Numbered from the stretch's first letter, positions 1 to 9,043 are shown. The stretch is DNA of 64,000 nucleotides from an uncultured Prolixibacteraceae bacterium (GCA_913063265.1 CAJXZG010000005.1:1-64000); one strand, 5' to 3'. Notes: generated by a model not told the origin, from the sequence alone. A program made the numbers and translations.

Positions 1-437
1 AAGAAACAGTTGAAGAACTTATTCAAGAATTTGGCACAGATACTAAAAGCTGGGAATGGGGTAAACTTCACACCTTTACAATTCAACATCCACTGGGTGT
101 TGTCGATATTCTGAACAGGGCATTTAAGCTAAACAAAGGCCCTTTCGAAATGCCGGGAAGTTATCATACAGTTAGTCCGTTTTCGTACTCCTACAATAAT
201 TTGTACCATGTTGTCCATGGTGCTTCTCAGCGAAATATATTTGATGTTCAAAACTGGGATGCATCAGAAACAGTTATACCTACGGGAAATAGCGGGATAC
301 CGGCCAGTGATTTCTATCTCGATCAAACAGAATTATACATCAATTACAAATACCATCCTGATCCCTTCACCAAAAATGAAGTCGAAAAAGCAGCAAAGTT
401 CAGTATGAAACTATTACCAAAAACTGAGGCAAAATAA
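1..437 (+). CDS. Penicillin acylase (S45) family protein, C-terminal part
   Basis: The open frame enters from the left edge (first full codon at 3) and runs 144 codons to a TAA, so the N-terminus, including the autoprocessing Ser of the beta chain, is outside the window. The visible tail carries marks of the penicillin amidase family (Ntn hydrolases that hydrolyse amide bonds, usually periplasmic). These are a WxWGKLHT block near the start, PGSYHTVSPFSYS, an R-x-x-(V/F)D-like segment around QRNIFDVQNW, and a PTGNSGIPASDFYLDQ block that corresponds to the usual GQSGNPxSPHYxDQ near the C-terminus. Substrate cannot be deduced; many members act on acyl-homoserine lactones or small amides. It converges on nagB with only 13 bp between the stop codons. 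Confidence 0.85.
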   Translation, partial: ETVEELIQEFGTDTKSWEWGKLHTFTIQHPLGVVDILNRAFKLNKGPFEMPGSYHTVSPFSYSYNNLYHVVHGASQRNIFDVQNWDASETVIPTGNSGIPASDFYLDQTELYINYKYHPDPFTKNEVEKAAKFSMKLLPKTEAK

Positions 438-450
438 TAATTAGTGAAGA

Positions 451-1230
451 TTAAAAAGAATCCTTAAAGTATTTTACAGTTTTTACCTTTAGCTCCATTG
501 TGGCATATTCATCGCAAACAATTATTCCGTTAGCATGGTTTTGTAAAGCTGAGACTGTCCACATATGATTAATCCCTTCTTCAACAACTTTTTGCAACGC
601 ACGGGCTTTGCCATATCCATTAACAATGATTACAACTTCTTTTGCATCCAGCACAGTTTGTACACCAACAGTTAGAGCTTGCTTTGGAACTTTGTTAAGA
701 TCATCATCAAAAAATCGTGAGTTGGCAACAATGGTATCGTAATTCAGATTAACCAGCCTGGTTCTGGAACTTAATGAGGATCCAGGAACATTAAATGCTA
801 AATGTCCGTCGGCTCCCATTCCTCCTAAAAATAAATCAATTCCACTGTATGAGTTAATTCTATCTTCAAAATCAGAACATTCTTTTTCCAGATTTTTTGC
901 ATTGCCATTAAGAATATGAACATTCTCACTTTCTATATCAATATGATTAAAAAATACGGTATCCATATAGCTATGATAACTTTCCGGATGGTCTTTGGGA
1001 ATTCCTACGTATTCATCCATATTAAAAGTAACCACATTTTTAAAAGATACTTTACCATTTTTGTATGCCTCAATGAGCCTTTTATAAGCTCCTAATGGAG
1101 AAGATCCGGTAGGTAATCCCAATACAAAAGGATTCTCTTTTGTTGGATGAGCATCATTGATTTTTTTTACAATATATGCTGCAGTCCAGCTACTGATTTC
1201 ACTGTATGTTTTGCGTATTACTAGTTTCAT
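451..1230 (-). CDS. nagB: Glucosamine-6-phosphate deaminase (NagB) with Glu148 replaced
   Basis: This 259-residue protein aligns along its whole length with E. coli NagB (266 aa), which converts glucosamine-6-P to fructose-6-P plus ammonia. Clear blocks are [10 protein letters not shown] (phosphate loop, residues 36-45), FNMDEYVG (69-76), [12 protein letters not shown] (136-147), SRTRL and VANSRFF, and [10 protein letters not shown] near the end. By position it keeps Asp72, Asp141 and His143 of the E. coli catalytic set. The fourth residue, Glu148 in the usual FNEPxSS, is Val148 (codon GTT). The enzyme may therefore be slower at ring opening or have shifted substrate. It is last in a tight minus-strand operon, 15 bp after the NagB/PIG-L fusion gene and behind a ROK regulator. 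The family call is firm; full activity is less certain. Confidence 0.93.
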   Translation of the reverse strand: MKLVIRKTYSEISSWTAAYIVKKINDAHPTKENPFVLGLPTGSSPLGAYKRLIEAYKNGKVSFKNVVTFNMDEYVGIPKDHPESYHSYMDTVFFNHIDIESENVHILNGNAKNLEKECSDFEDRINSYSGIDLFLGGMGADGHLAFNVPGSSLSSRTRLVNLNYDTIVANSRFFDDDLNKVPKQALTVGVQTVLDAKEVVIIVNGYGKARALQKVVEEGINHMWTVSALQNHANGIIVCDEYATMELKVKTVKYFKDSF

Positions 1231-1245
1231 TTGTTTTATCTAAAA

Positions 1246-3567
1246 TTATAATATACCATTTACTGATTTTTCGAGTTTAAATGCTTCTTCAAGAAATTCT
1301 GCAACATTTAAATCCCTGTGGAAAACCATTCCATGCGTTGCTCTTAACAGGGGTGATTCATTTTGATAGAAAAAATCTTTACCCAGTAAAAGCTGAATTT
1401 GTTTATGTTGATCGTACCATACTTTTTGTGTTAATTCGCTGAATTTTCCATCGAGCTGATAACTTGGGAACGATGCATTTACCTGGGTTACATAACATTC
1501 TGAGAAAGATTTTTCCAATGTAGCCAGTGAGTTTAACGAAACCGGAACAATCACTTCAACATCCCAGGGATTGTATTTAAACCAAACATTTCTGTATCCG
1601 ACAATTCTTAGTTTACTTAAATCTTCTTCTTTGCTCCATGCCTCAACAGCCCTTGCAATGGCCTGAAGGACCTTATAGTGGGTATCGGGTCCACTACCCT
1701 GGGGATCCATTGCCAAACTAATTACTGTGGGTCTATATTTTCTGAAATCCTCAAGAATTGGTAAAACGTCACCATCAAAATCTGGTTGCCCCGATGACGA
1801 GCTCCCCTGATAAAAACTTAATCTTTTGTGATGAACATTTTTAATCAGAATACCATAATGCGCCCATACCAGTTCTTCTTCGAATTCCCTTATCATACCT
1901 TTTAACCGTTGGATTTTTGGAGGATTTTTACCCCCATCGTAACTGTTGTTGAGCGATGCAATTATTTCATATATCGCATCTCGCAAAGCGTCTTTCGATT
2001 TAACATTCCAGATTGACACAATGGCACGAATTGCCCGATGACAAACTCCACGACGTTTCTCTTCATCGTTTTGTGCTGCAATATTGTCGAGGTAATGATA
2101 AATATCTTTATCCCACTTATATTGAAACCCATCCTTGAAAAAGTCAGCGTAATTAATCATTTCTATTTTACCCAGATACATCAATTCTTTGGTTTCGTTT
2201 AGCAATTGCAGAAGAAAGCGATTGGTTACTGCAGTAAAACCAGATGTTAATACGGAAAAATGCAATTCGTTGCTGGCATCCCTTGATTGCCGATTTGTTG
2301 ATGGCATTATTCCAAGCATAATATCATCGTGATGTGGCCCTGTATGATAATAAGTCTGGTTCACCTCTTTTTGCATTCCTTTTTGAAGTTTTGCCAATAC
2401 CGAATCAATTACTGATTGAACTGTATCTTCATTCAGATTTGGAATTAAACTGCAGTATTTGTCAGCTTTTAAATCATCTAATTCCAGTTTTGGCCCAAAC
2501 TTGTTTATTTTCTTGCATAATTCAATTACAGCTCTTTCAGTTTTTTGATGAGTCCACGGGCCTTTATTATAAAAATTATCAATGCTGTCTTCCAGTTTTA
2601 CAGCTGCTCCATCCGTTAAATAAAATCTGCTATTCTCAAGATTTTGTAATGAAGTTGCAGGTGCTTTAACATTAGGTTCACTTTCAAGTGCTGTTTTTAT
2701 TGTATCTGCAATGGCTTCCCCTGCAGCATAAACAATTGCCTTCGCATTTTCATTATAATTTATAGTTCCTAACCCAATAGTTATTACTAAACGGTTTCTG
2801 GAGACTTCTATTCCACCTAAATCCGTTGCAAGCACGGCCTGAGTTTCAAAATTTGTTTGCGTTAAACGGCTGCTTGAAAAATGATCAGTCCCCTGGGTAT
2901 TAAATGCAATATGTCCGTCAGGACCTATACCACCAAGAAAAAAACCTATTCCTCCTTTTTCCCTGATTTTATTTTCATAGCTGGTACACCAGTTGTCAAT
3001 CAAAAAAATCGATTCTTGTTGAATTTTTTCCTGTTCTGTTTTTGCTTCACGATACCGTAAGGTTAAATCAATGTTGTAATCCGGGAAAACTTCCAAATAA
3101 TCTCTGTCATCTGCCAGGGGTATGTCTTCGGTTTTAATTAGTAAGGATTTTTCCTGATTCATTCCAAAACCGTCAACGTAATTTTTTTTTGCATAATTGT
3201 ATAAACTGTTGTGCTGTTCAGAATCTATAGGATAAAATGCACCCATTTGTACAAATTGCAAATTTTTAAATTCAGGCTTTCTGATATCTTTAAGGTTGTA
3301 TTTTTCCAAAATATTTTTACCTGTTTTGTTTTCCCAATTATCAAGAATTGAATGTGTATTTTGGATAAAGTACTGAGCCGATTTTCCTGTTGGCAAGCTC
3401 ACCACACCATTTGGATTTTCTGATACCCATTCAATAAAACTCAACGCTGAAAGCAGCCCCAGTTGAGGAAAACTCTCTACAGTTATGTAGGGTATTCTGG
3501 TTATAATATTACTGTTTTTTGCATTTTCAAAAAATGCACGTTCAACATTTGTGAAATTATTTTTCAT
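1246..3567 (-). CDS. NagB-like / PIG-L deacetylase fusion protein
   Basis: A 773-residue two-domain protein. Residues about 20-345 are a NagB/6-phosphogluconolactonase-type sugar-phosphate isomerase domain (SLPTGKSA at 57-64; LGGIGPDGHIAFN at 211-223). Residues about 400-690 are a PIG-L/LmbE-type zinc deacetylase domain, with the metal motif PHHDD at 411-415 and a second motif DPQGSGPDTH at 621-630. PIG-L enzymes remove N-acetyl from GlcNAc derivatives, so the pair could couple deacetylation to deamination. This would explain why no nagA is seen locally; that is inference. Such fusions occur in Bacteroidota and are annotated as glucosamine-6-phosphate deaminase. Oddity: where NagB has Asp72-Glu73, this domain reads Gly109-Ala110 (VQMGAFYP), so the deaminase site lacks the enolisation base. 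It lies 5 bp after the ROK gene and is probably co-transcribed. Confidence 0.88.
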   Translation of the reverse strand: MKNNFTNVERAFFENAKNSNIITRIPYITVESFPQLGLLSALSFIEWVSENPNGVVSLPTGKSAQYFIQNTHSILDNWENKTGKNILEKYNLKDIRKPEFKNLQFVQMGAFYPIDSEQHNSLYNYAKKNYVDGFGMNQEKSLLIKTEDIPLADDRDYLEVFPDYNIDLTLRYREAKTEQEKIQQESIFLIDNWCTSYENKIREKGGIGFFLGGIGPDGHIAFNTQGTDHFSSSRLTQTNFETQAVLATDLGGIEVSRNRLVITIGLGTINYNENAKAIVYAAGEAIADTIKTALESEPNVKAPATSLQNLENSRFYLTDGAAVKLEDSIDNFYNKGPWTHQKTERAVIELCKKINKFGPKLELDDLKADKYCSLIPNLNEDTVQSVIDSVLAKLQKGMQKEVNQTYYHTGPHHDDIMLGIMPSTNRQSRDASNELHFSVLTSGFTAVTNRFLLQLLNETKELMYLGKIEMINYADFFKDGFQYKWDKDIYHYLDNIAAQNDEEKRRGVCHRAIRAIVSIWNVKSKDALRDAIYEIIASLNNSYDGGKNPPKIQRLKGMIREFEEELVWAHYGILIKNVHHKRLSFYQGSSSSGQPDFDGDVLPILEDFRKYRPTVISLAMDPQGSGPDTHYKVLQAIARAVEAWSKEEDLSKLRIVGYRNVWFKYNPWDVEVIVPVSLNSLATLEKSFSECYVTQVNASFPSYQLDGKFSELTQKVWYDQHKQIQLLLGKDFFYQNESPLLRATHGMVFHRDLNVAEFLEEAFKLEKSVNGIL

Positions 3568-3572
3568 ATCTG

Positions 3573-4793
3573 TTATTTTAACAAAGCCATTTTTTCCAGT
3601 GCATATGCTGCAATTCCTACAGGTCCTGCATTTGCACCTAGCTCTGAGAATTTTATATCTGTATTATTACTTATATCATGATTGCAATAAGTATTTATTG
3701 CCTGCTGAATGGGTGCTAAAATAAACTGACCAGCTTCTGCAACACGGCCACCAATAATTACCAATTCAGGATTAAAAATCTGAATAAGATACGCTATTCC
3801 TCTTCCCAGCCATTGTCCGGATTCTGTAAAAACTGAAATTGCAAACTGGTCTCCCAGATTAGCTGCCTGCAACACAATAGATATATCAATTTTATCCATG
3901 TTGTTTTTTACAAGCTGAGAAATTAAAGATGGTTTACCCTCTGTTATTCCTTCTTTTGCCAACCTGGAAATTGCAACTGCAGAAACCATAGTTTCCAAAC
4001 AACCTTGTTTACCACAAAAACACAAAGGTCCGTTATCTACAATTGGCAGATGTCCAAACTCACCAGAAAATCCGGATTTTCCTGAATACAATTTTCCGTT
4101 AACTATAATACCTAAACCAAGCCCCCAGTCAACCTGAAGTAATAAAACATTTTTCTTTCCTTTCGCTAATCCGAAATGTTGTTCAGCAAAAGCCCTGATT
4201 TTTGCATCATGGTTAAAGAAAACGGGAATACCAAAAATACTTTTCAGCTTTTTAAATAAATTATCAATATCAGGGAAATAAGTTTTATTAATGCCCCGCT
4301 TTAAATCTATTAACCCCGGAAGTTCAATTCCGGCAACAAGTATTTTTTCAAATGGAATATTACTCTCTTTTACAACCTTCTCCAATCCTTCATTAACCTT
4401 GTTAAAAATGGTAATATCTGATTGCATTTTAATTGGGAAATAGTGAGGCCCACTGGTAATTTCTCCGTTGCTGTTAAATATTGAAATAATGGTTCTTTTT
4501 ATATTAATCGTTATTCCAACAACATAAAAACCATTTGTAAGTAATCCGTAAATGAGTGGCCGTCTTCCTCCACTTGAATCACCTACACCCAACTCCTCAA
4601 TTAAACCATCCTTAATTAGTTCAGTTAAAAGCTTATTAATCTTTGGAGTACTTAAATTTATTCGTTTCGAAAGCTCTGAGTTTGACAAAGCACCGTTAAA
4701 ATAGATGGACCTTAAAATCAATTTTTTATGTGCTATATTTTTAGATTCTACAGCTAAACTTTGGCCACCTGAATTTTTAAATAGTTTATCCAT
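3573..4793 (-). CDS. ROK-family transcriptional regulator (NagC/XylR-like)
   Basis: A 406-residue ROK repressor, probably sensing an amino sugar or its phosphate. Residues about 22-70 form a winged helix-turn-helix (ALSNSELSKRINLSTPKINK). The ROK kinase-fold domain follows, with NHDA (194-197), GEFGH (244-248) and a zinc-binding segment with Cys258, Cys260 and Cys265 (CFCGKQGC). No ATP-phosphate loop typical of the sugar-kinase members stands out, and the fused HTH argues for a regulator. The frame stays open upstream to an ATG at 4928. The shorter start is preferred because the protein then begins MDKLF like related regulators and the extra 45 residues are AT-rich and resemble nothing. It heads the operon with the NagB/PIG-L fusion and nagB, so autoregulation of that operon is likely. 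Confidence 0.88.
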   Translation of the reverse strand: MDKLFKNSGGQSLAVESKNIAHKKLILRSIYFNGALSNSELSKRINLSTPKINKLLTELIKDGLIEELGVGDSSGGRRPLIYGLLTNGFYVVGITINIKRTIISIFNSNGEITSGPHYFPIKMQSDITIFNKVNEGLEKVVKESNIPFEKILVAGIELPGLIDLKRGINKTYFPDIDNLFKKLKSIFGIPVFFNHDAKIRAFAEQHFGLAKGKKNVLLLQVDWGLGLGIIVNGKLYSGKSGFSGEFGHLPIVDNGPLCFCGKQGCLETMVSAVAISRLAKEGITEGKPSLISQLVKNNMDKIDISIVLQAANLGDQFAISVFTESGQWLGRGIAYLIQIFNPELVIIGGRVAEAGQFILAPIQQAINTYCNHDISNNTDIKFSELGANAGPVGIAAYALEKMALLK

Positions 4794-4976
4794 AATTTGC
4801 GAAGGCAAGTTCGTAATAAAATAAATATCTCGCAACCTACTTTTTAATTTTTTTAATAAGTTATAATTATTTAACTTTTTGTTTAAAAATGAGTTCAATT
4901 CGGTTGTGGGAAAGATGCTGAAATCCAATAAATAGTCAGATATTTATACCATCAAAACAGACAAAAACAATAGTTT

Positions 4977-6074
4977 ATGTTACGATTAAAATTTGCAGGA
5001 ATTCTGATTTTAGTTTTTCTATTTTCACAATCTGAAGCTCAAAGACATGTTATAAAAATTCCTGACATTCCAGGCTATAAAACTTTAAAGGGCGATTTTC
5101 ATATGCACACAGTTTTTTCTGACGGGACAGTTTGGCCAACAGTACGTGTTCAGGAGGCATGGGAAGAAGGTTTGGATGTTATTTCAATAACCGAGCATAT
5201 TGAATACAGGCCGCATTCATCAGATATGAATGCTGATCATAACAGGGCTTATGAAATTGCAGAACCACTTGCAAATAAACTTGACCTTATTTTAGTCAGA
5301 GGTGCGGAAATTACACGAAGTATGCCACCCGGACATTTAAATGCTCTTTTTATTAAAAATGCCAATCTTCTTGAACTTGAGGATGTTAATGATGCTTTAC
5401 AGGAAGCACGTGCCCAGGGTGCTTTTTTAATGTGGAATCACCCCGGTTGGAAAGCCCAGCAACCCGATACGACACTTTGGTGGGATGAACATTCGGAATT
5501 GCTGAAAAAGGACCTGTTACATGGGATTGAGGTCTACAATGAAGAATTTACACCGGAAGCTTTATTATGGGCAAACGAAAAAAAACTGACAATGTTTGGT
5601 AACTCTGATATACATGGTCCGGCAAACTATGGAGATGGACACAGACCCATGACATTGATTTTCTCAAAAAGCAGAACGCTTGGTGGAATTAAGGAAGCTT
5701 TATTCAGTAAGAGAACTGCAGTGTATTTTGACAATATAATCGTTGGAAATGCGTCATTTTTAAATCCATTGTTTTTTGCTTCTTTACAAATTGATAAAAA
5801 ACCCGTCAATTTAAAAAACGAAGAAAGTAAAATTATTTATATAGAAAATACTTCAGATTTAGACTATCAATTAGAGCTCGCTCAACCCGGAGTTGGATTT
5901 GATGCACCTGAAAATTTAAATTTGAAAAGCGGGCAAATAACAGCCGTTGAACTTACAGGTAATTCAATTGAAGTAGGACAAATGCAAAATTTGAAAATCT
6001 ACTACGAGGTAAAAAATCTTAAATTAAGCAATACAGACAATCTTGTTGTTACTATTACACTGCAGAATATTTAA
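4977..6074 (+). CDS. PHP-domain phosphoesterase, Sb-PDE-like, exported
   Basis: A 365-residue protein with an N-terminal signal peptide (MLRLKFAGILILVFLFSQSEAQ). The PHP (polymerase and histidinol phosphatase) metal-hydrolase domain has its HxH motif in DFHMHTVFSDG (about residues 41-51). Further ligands lie in SITEHIEYRPH, WNHPGW and GNSDIHGP (about residue 212). It closely resembles the secreted PHP group named Sb-PDE-family phosphodiesterases, so the likely role is periplasmic hydrolysis of a phosphoester. The substrate is unknown. The C-terminal 90 residues form a small beta-rich domain. It is divergent from the ROK operon; 183 bp separate the two starts and probably hold both promoters, though no exact TAnnTTTG box is visible there. 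Confidence 0.85.
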   Translation: MLRLKFAGILILVFLFSQSEAQRHVIKIPDIPGYKTLKGDFHMHTVFSDGTVWPTVRVQEAWEEGLDVISITEHIEYRPHSSDMNADHNRAYEIAEPLANKLDLILVRGAEITRSMPPGHLNALFIKNANLLELEDVNDALQEARAQGAFLMWNHPGWKAQQPDTTLWWDEHSELLKKDLLHGIEVYNEEFTPEALLWANEKKLTMFGNSDIHGPANYGDGHRPMTLIFSKSRTLGGIKEALFSKRTAVYFDNIIVGNASFLNPLFFASLQIDKKPVNLKNEESKIIYIENTSDLDYQLELAQPGVGFDAPENLNLKSGQITAVELTGNSIEVGQMQNLKIYYEVKNLKLSNTDNLVVTITLQNI

Positions 6075-6126
6075 CAAATTAAGCTGACAATTTTCACAGT
6101 GTAGAGAGACTCAGGAAATCAGATGC

Positions 6127-6801
6127 ATGCAAAAAAGCAAAAAGATAAAGAATGAAGTATCATTGAGAGAATATACACTTACGGGCAATTTTGAAATTTC
6201 TCCTGATGTTCATGTAATCTCATTTGTCAGAGATTTTGAATTTCAGCCAGGACAAGTTGTAAAAATAGCTTTAAACAATGAAGTAGCCCCACGAATTTAT
6301 AGTATTTGCAGTGGAAACAAGGAAGAGGAAATTCATATTCTGTTTAATATTAAAGACGATGGATATCTGACCCCTAAATTGGCAACAATGATTCCGGGTG
6401 AACAAATTTTGGTTTCAGAACCATATGGCACCTTTATTGGTTCCAAAAAAGAGGCATGGTATATTGCAACCGGAACCGGAGTTGCACCCTTCTACAGCAT
6501 GATAAAGTCCGGCGTTACGGATAATAAAAAACTTATCCATGGTGTTCGGTTTTTAAATCAGTTCTATTTTGAAGATGACCTTGAAGAAAAGCTTACTGAG
6601 AATTATATCAGATGTTGTTCAAAAGAATCTTCTTGCCATACTTTTCCGGGAAGAGTAACTGATTATTTAAACAGCTTGCCAAATTTACCTGATGTTAGCT
6701 ATTATCTTTGCGGACAGGCTTTAATGGTTGTAGAAGTTCGCGATTTACTTATCAGCAAAGGAGTGAAGTTTGATAAAATCTTATCCGAAATTTATTTTTA
6801 A
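6127..6801 (+). CDS. FAD/NAD(P)H oxidoreductase of the ferredoxin-NADP reductase family
   Basis: A 224-residue cytoplasmic flavoprotein. The N-terminal FAD-binding barrel ends in PRIYSICSG (the RxYS motif that contacts FAD). The NAD(P)-binding half has ATGTGVAPFYSMI, the CGQALMV nucleotide site, and a C-terminal aromatic residue (EIYF) as usual in FNR proteins. It would move electrons between NAD(P)H and a one-electron carrier such as ferredoxin or flavodoxin; the partner is not encoded nearby. It is short for the family (240-270 aa is common) but all key blocks are present. It follows the PHP gene by 52 bp and precedes the LolA-like gene by 63 bp in the same direction. Start chosen at the ATG that keeps this frame; an ATG four bases upstream is in another frame. 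Confidence 0.85.
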   Translation: MQKSKKIKNEVSLREYTLTGNFEISPDVHVISFVRDFEFQPGQVVKIALNNEVAPRIYSICSGNKEEEIHILFNIKDDGYLTPKLATMIPGEQILVSEPYGTFIGSKKEAWYIATGTGVAPFYSMIKSGVTDNKKLIHGVRFLNQFYFEDDLEEKLTENYIRCCSKESSCHTFPGRVTDYLNSLPNLPDVSYYLCGQALMVVEVRDLLISKGVKFDKILSEIYF

Positions 6802-6864
6802 GTATCAAATATCGTAAATTCCCAATTCTTAATTAAATATTATTAAAATCCAAAAATCTACACA

Positions 6865-7575
6865 ATGAAAAAAACATTAATTCTATTTTCAGCTATTCTG
6901 ATTTCGTTTGTAAATGTTGTTCAGTCACAATCTGTTGATGACATACTTGAAAAACATTTTAAAGCTGTTGGACAGGAAAAACTGGTATCGATAAATTCTT
7001 TCTATATAAAAGCCAAGGTTAGTCAAATGGGCATGGAAATGCCTATGGAAATGAAAATTCAAAAACCTGATAAATTTATAGTTACGATTGATGTTCAGGG
7101 CCAAAAAATGATTCAGGCCTTCGATGGTGAAAAAGGATGGATGATAATTCCAATGATGAGCCCTGATCCACAGGCTTTGGAGGGAGATAATCTAAAACAA
7201 GCAAAAGAACAGGTAAATATGGAAGGTGAACTTTATAAATACAAGGAAAAAGGTAGTTCAGCTGATTTGAGAGGAAAAGTAAATATTGAAGGAAAAGATT
7301 ATTACAGAATTAAGCTTACGACCAAGGATGGAAATCTAAAAGATTATTTTATTGATGCAGAATCATATCTGGTTTCACGTGTTAAAACAAAAGTTTCTCA
7401 ACAGGGACAAACAGTTGATATAGAACAAATAATGAGTGACCACACAACAATTGAAGGGATAACTATGGCAAAAAAAATTGAAATAAACTCACCAATGCCA
7501 TCTACAATTATAATGGAAGAGATAAAATTTAATGAAAAATATGATGATTCGATTTTTAAACAAAAGACAGAATAA
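6865..7575 (+). CDS. LolA-like outer-membrane lipoprotein-sorting family protein
   Basis: A 236-residue exported protein starting with a clean signal peptide (MKKTLILFSAILISFVNVVQSQ). The rest has the pattern of Bacteroidota LolA/LolB-fold proteins. The start SVDDILEKHFKAVGQEKL is followed by repeated amphipathic beta strands (FYIKAKVSQMGMEMPMEMKIQKPDKF, IQAFDGEKGWMIIP, YYRIKLTTKDGNLKDYFIDAESY). The fold forms a half-barrel that holds a lipid or lipoprotein acyl chain in the periplasm. The methionine-rich strand at about residues 51-64 is unusual. Whether this is the true lipoprotein carrier or a paralogue with another ligand is unknown. A strong intrinsic terminator follows at 7601-7624. Confidence 0.75.
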   Translation: MKKTLILFSAILISFVNVVQSQSVDDILEKHFKAVGQEKLVSINSFYIKAKVSQMGMEMPMEMKIQKPDKFIVTIDVQGQKMIQAFDGEKGWMIIPMMSPDPQALEGDNLKQAKEQVNMEGELYKYKEKGSSADLRGKVNIEGKDYYRIKLTTKDGNLKDYFIDAESYLVSRVKTKVSQQGQTVDIEQIMSDHTTIEGITMAKKIEINSPMPSTIIMEEIKFNEKYDDSIFKQKTE

Positions 7576-7600
7576 CAAACTCTAACACAGCTGATAATCA

Positions 7601-7624
7601 GGGGCGGGATACCGCTCCTTTTTT
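7601..7624 (+). terminator. Intrinsic terminator after the LolA-like gene
   Basis: A 7-bp GC-rich stem (GGGGCGG at 7601-7607 with CCGCTCC at 7612-7618, one G-U pair) closes a GATA loop and is followed at once by six T residues (7619-7624). On the other strand there is no U-tract, so it acts for the plus-strand genes ending at 7575. Confidence 0.85.
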
Positions 7625-7645
7625 GTATAACTGAGACAGATTGAA

Positions 7646-8995
7646 TTACCTGTTTTTCATTTCATCTCTGAAAGAAGTTCTTACACAGCGAAAGCCAATA
7701 AAAGATTTTGCAGTATCCTGGTATTCAAAACTTCTGGTACCAGATCTGATAAAATATGAAATGTCTTTCCAGGAACCACCACGAATAACTTTTCTTTTCA
7801 TTACGGGAGGGTCATCTGTTTTCGCATCATAATGCAACTCAGGATTAATATCATCAGTAAATTCATAACCTGCCTCAAAAAAAGCTGTACTTGTCCATTC
7901 TGCGACATTACCCGCCATATCATACAAACCAAACAGATTTGGGTCAAACTCTCCGGTGCGCATGGTTGTGGTTGTCGTTGGACTATCTGCTACATAGTTT
8001 CCCCGCAGGGGCTTAAAATTGGCAATAAAACAACCCTGATCATTTCTGGTATAATAACTACCCCATGGATACAGACCATTCTGCAGACCACCTCTTGCTG
8101 CTCTTTCCCATTCACTCTCGGTAGGAAGCCTAAAATCGTGTGCCGGTGTTTCACTTGATTTCCCGGCATTTACTTCCTGCAAATTTGTTCTCCAGTTACA
8201 AAATGCATTGGCTTGTTTCCAACTAATTCCAACAACCGGATAATCATCAAAAGCCACATGTGAAAAATATTTTAAAGTCATGGGCTCGTTATAACTATAG
8301 GTAAAATCACGTATCCAGCATAAAGTATCAGGATAAACAGGAACTGATTCCCGTCTTAAAAATGCACTTCTGTTTGCAATCGGGATTACTTCCCCATCAC
8401 TGTTTGTAACCGTTCCATCGTATTGCTGAGTTTCAAAATTATAGCTGTTACTGCGGCGGGCTGCCTGCTTGTAATCTACCCAATAGTATTCGTATATCAG
8501 TTTTCTTGAATCCACTTCGCGATAAAATGCATGTCGTTCATTTTCCGGAATATATAAATCTTCCAACGCAATTTTAAAATCAGGATCATTCCATTCAATT
8601 TTTTCCCGCCAGTTGAGAACAGGATTTTCGAGTGGCACACCAAACTCATCTTCTGTAATTACATAATCAGTATATGTTTCTCCAAGTAATTTTCTGGCTA
8701 TGGAATCACGCACCCAAAAAACAAACTGGCGGTATTCGTTATTTGTTATTTCCGTGTCATCCATCCAAAATGCTTCAACAGTTACTGTTTTGGTTTTAGT
8801 AATTGTATTTACTTCATCATCGGATGGCCCCATATTATATGAACCACGTTTAATATATGCCATTCCATATGGAGTTGGTTCAAACCATTGAGCTTTTTTA
8901 TCATTGCTTCGACTAAGCATATAATTGTCGGGCTTTTGACAAGAACTCAAAAGCAACCCAAAGGCAACAACTATATAAATAATTGCTTTTTTCAT
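7646..8995 (-). CDS. Second GldK-like lipoprotein (SUMF1/FGE-fold), T9SS-associated
   Basis: A 449-residue lipoprotein (signal peptide with lipobox LSSC, Cys19) with a formylglycine-generating-enzyme-like SUMF1 domain. It is a close paralogue of the GldK at 12559-13899: long stretches match nearly residue for residue (FWMDDTEITNNEYRQFV, YPDTLxWIRDFTYSYNEP, DDYPVVG, FCNWRT, MKRKVIRGGSWKD). The two most likely arose by duplication. GldK/PorK forms the periplasmic ring of the type IX secretion system with GldN. A second copy downstream of gldN could be an alternative ring subunit or a regulator of assembly. It is separated from gldN by an intrinsic terminator (9044-9072) and so may be expressed less or separately. 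Start chosen at the ATG giving MKKAIIYIVVA; a TTG lies three codons upstream. Confidence 0.85.
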   Translation of the reverse strand: MKKAIIYIVVAFGLLLSSCQKPDNYMLSRSNDKKAQWFEPTPYGMAYIKRGSYNMGPSDDEVNTITKTKTVTVEAFWMDDTEITNNEYRQFVFWVRDSIARKLLGETYTDYVITEDEFGVPLENPVLNWREKIEWNDPDFKIALEDLYIPENERHAFYREVDSRKLIYEYYWVDYKQAARRSNSYNFETQQYDGTVTNSDGEVIPIANRSAFLRRESVPVYPDTLCWIRDFTYSYNEPMTLKYFSHVAFDDYPVVGISWKQANAFCNWRTNLQEVNAGKSSETPAHDFRLPTESEWERAARGGLQNGLYPWGSYYTRNDQGCFIANFKPLRGNYVADSPTTTTTMRTGEFDPNLFGLYDMAGNVAEWTSTAFFEAGYEFTDDINPELHYDAKTDDPPVMKRKVIRGGSWKDISYFIRSGTRSFEYQDTAKSFIGFRCVRTSFRDEMKNR

Positions 8996-9043
8996 TCGAA
9001 ACAATTCATTTTGATTACTACCATTAAGCCGGACTCCACCTTC

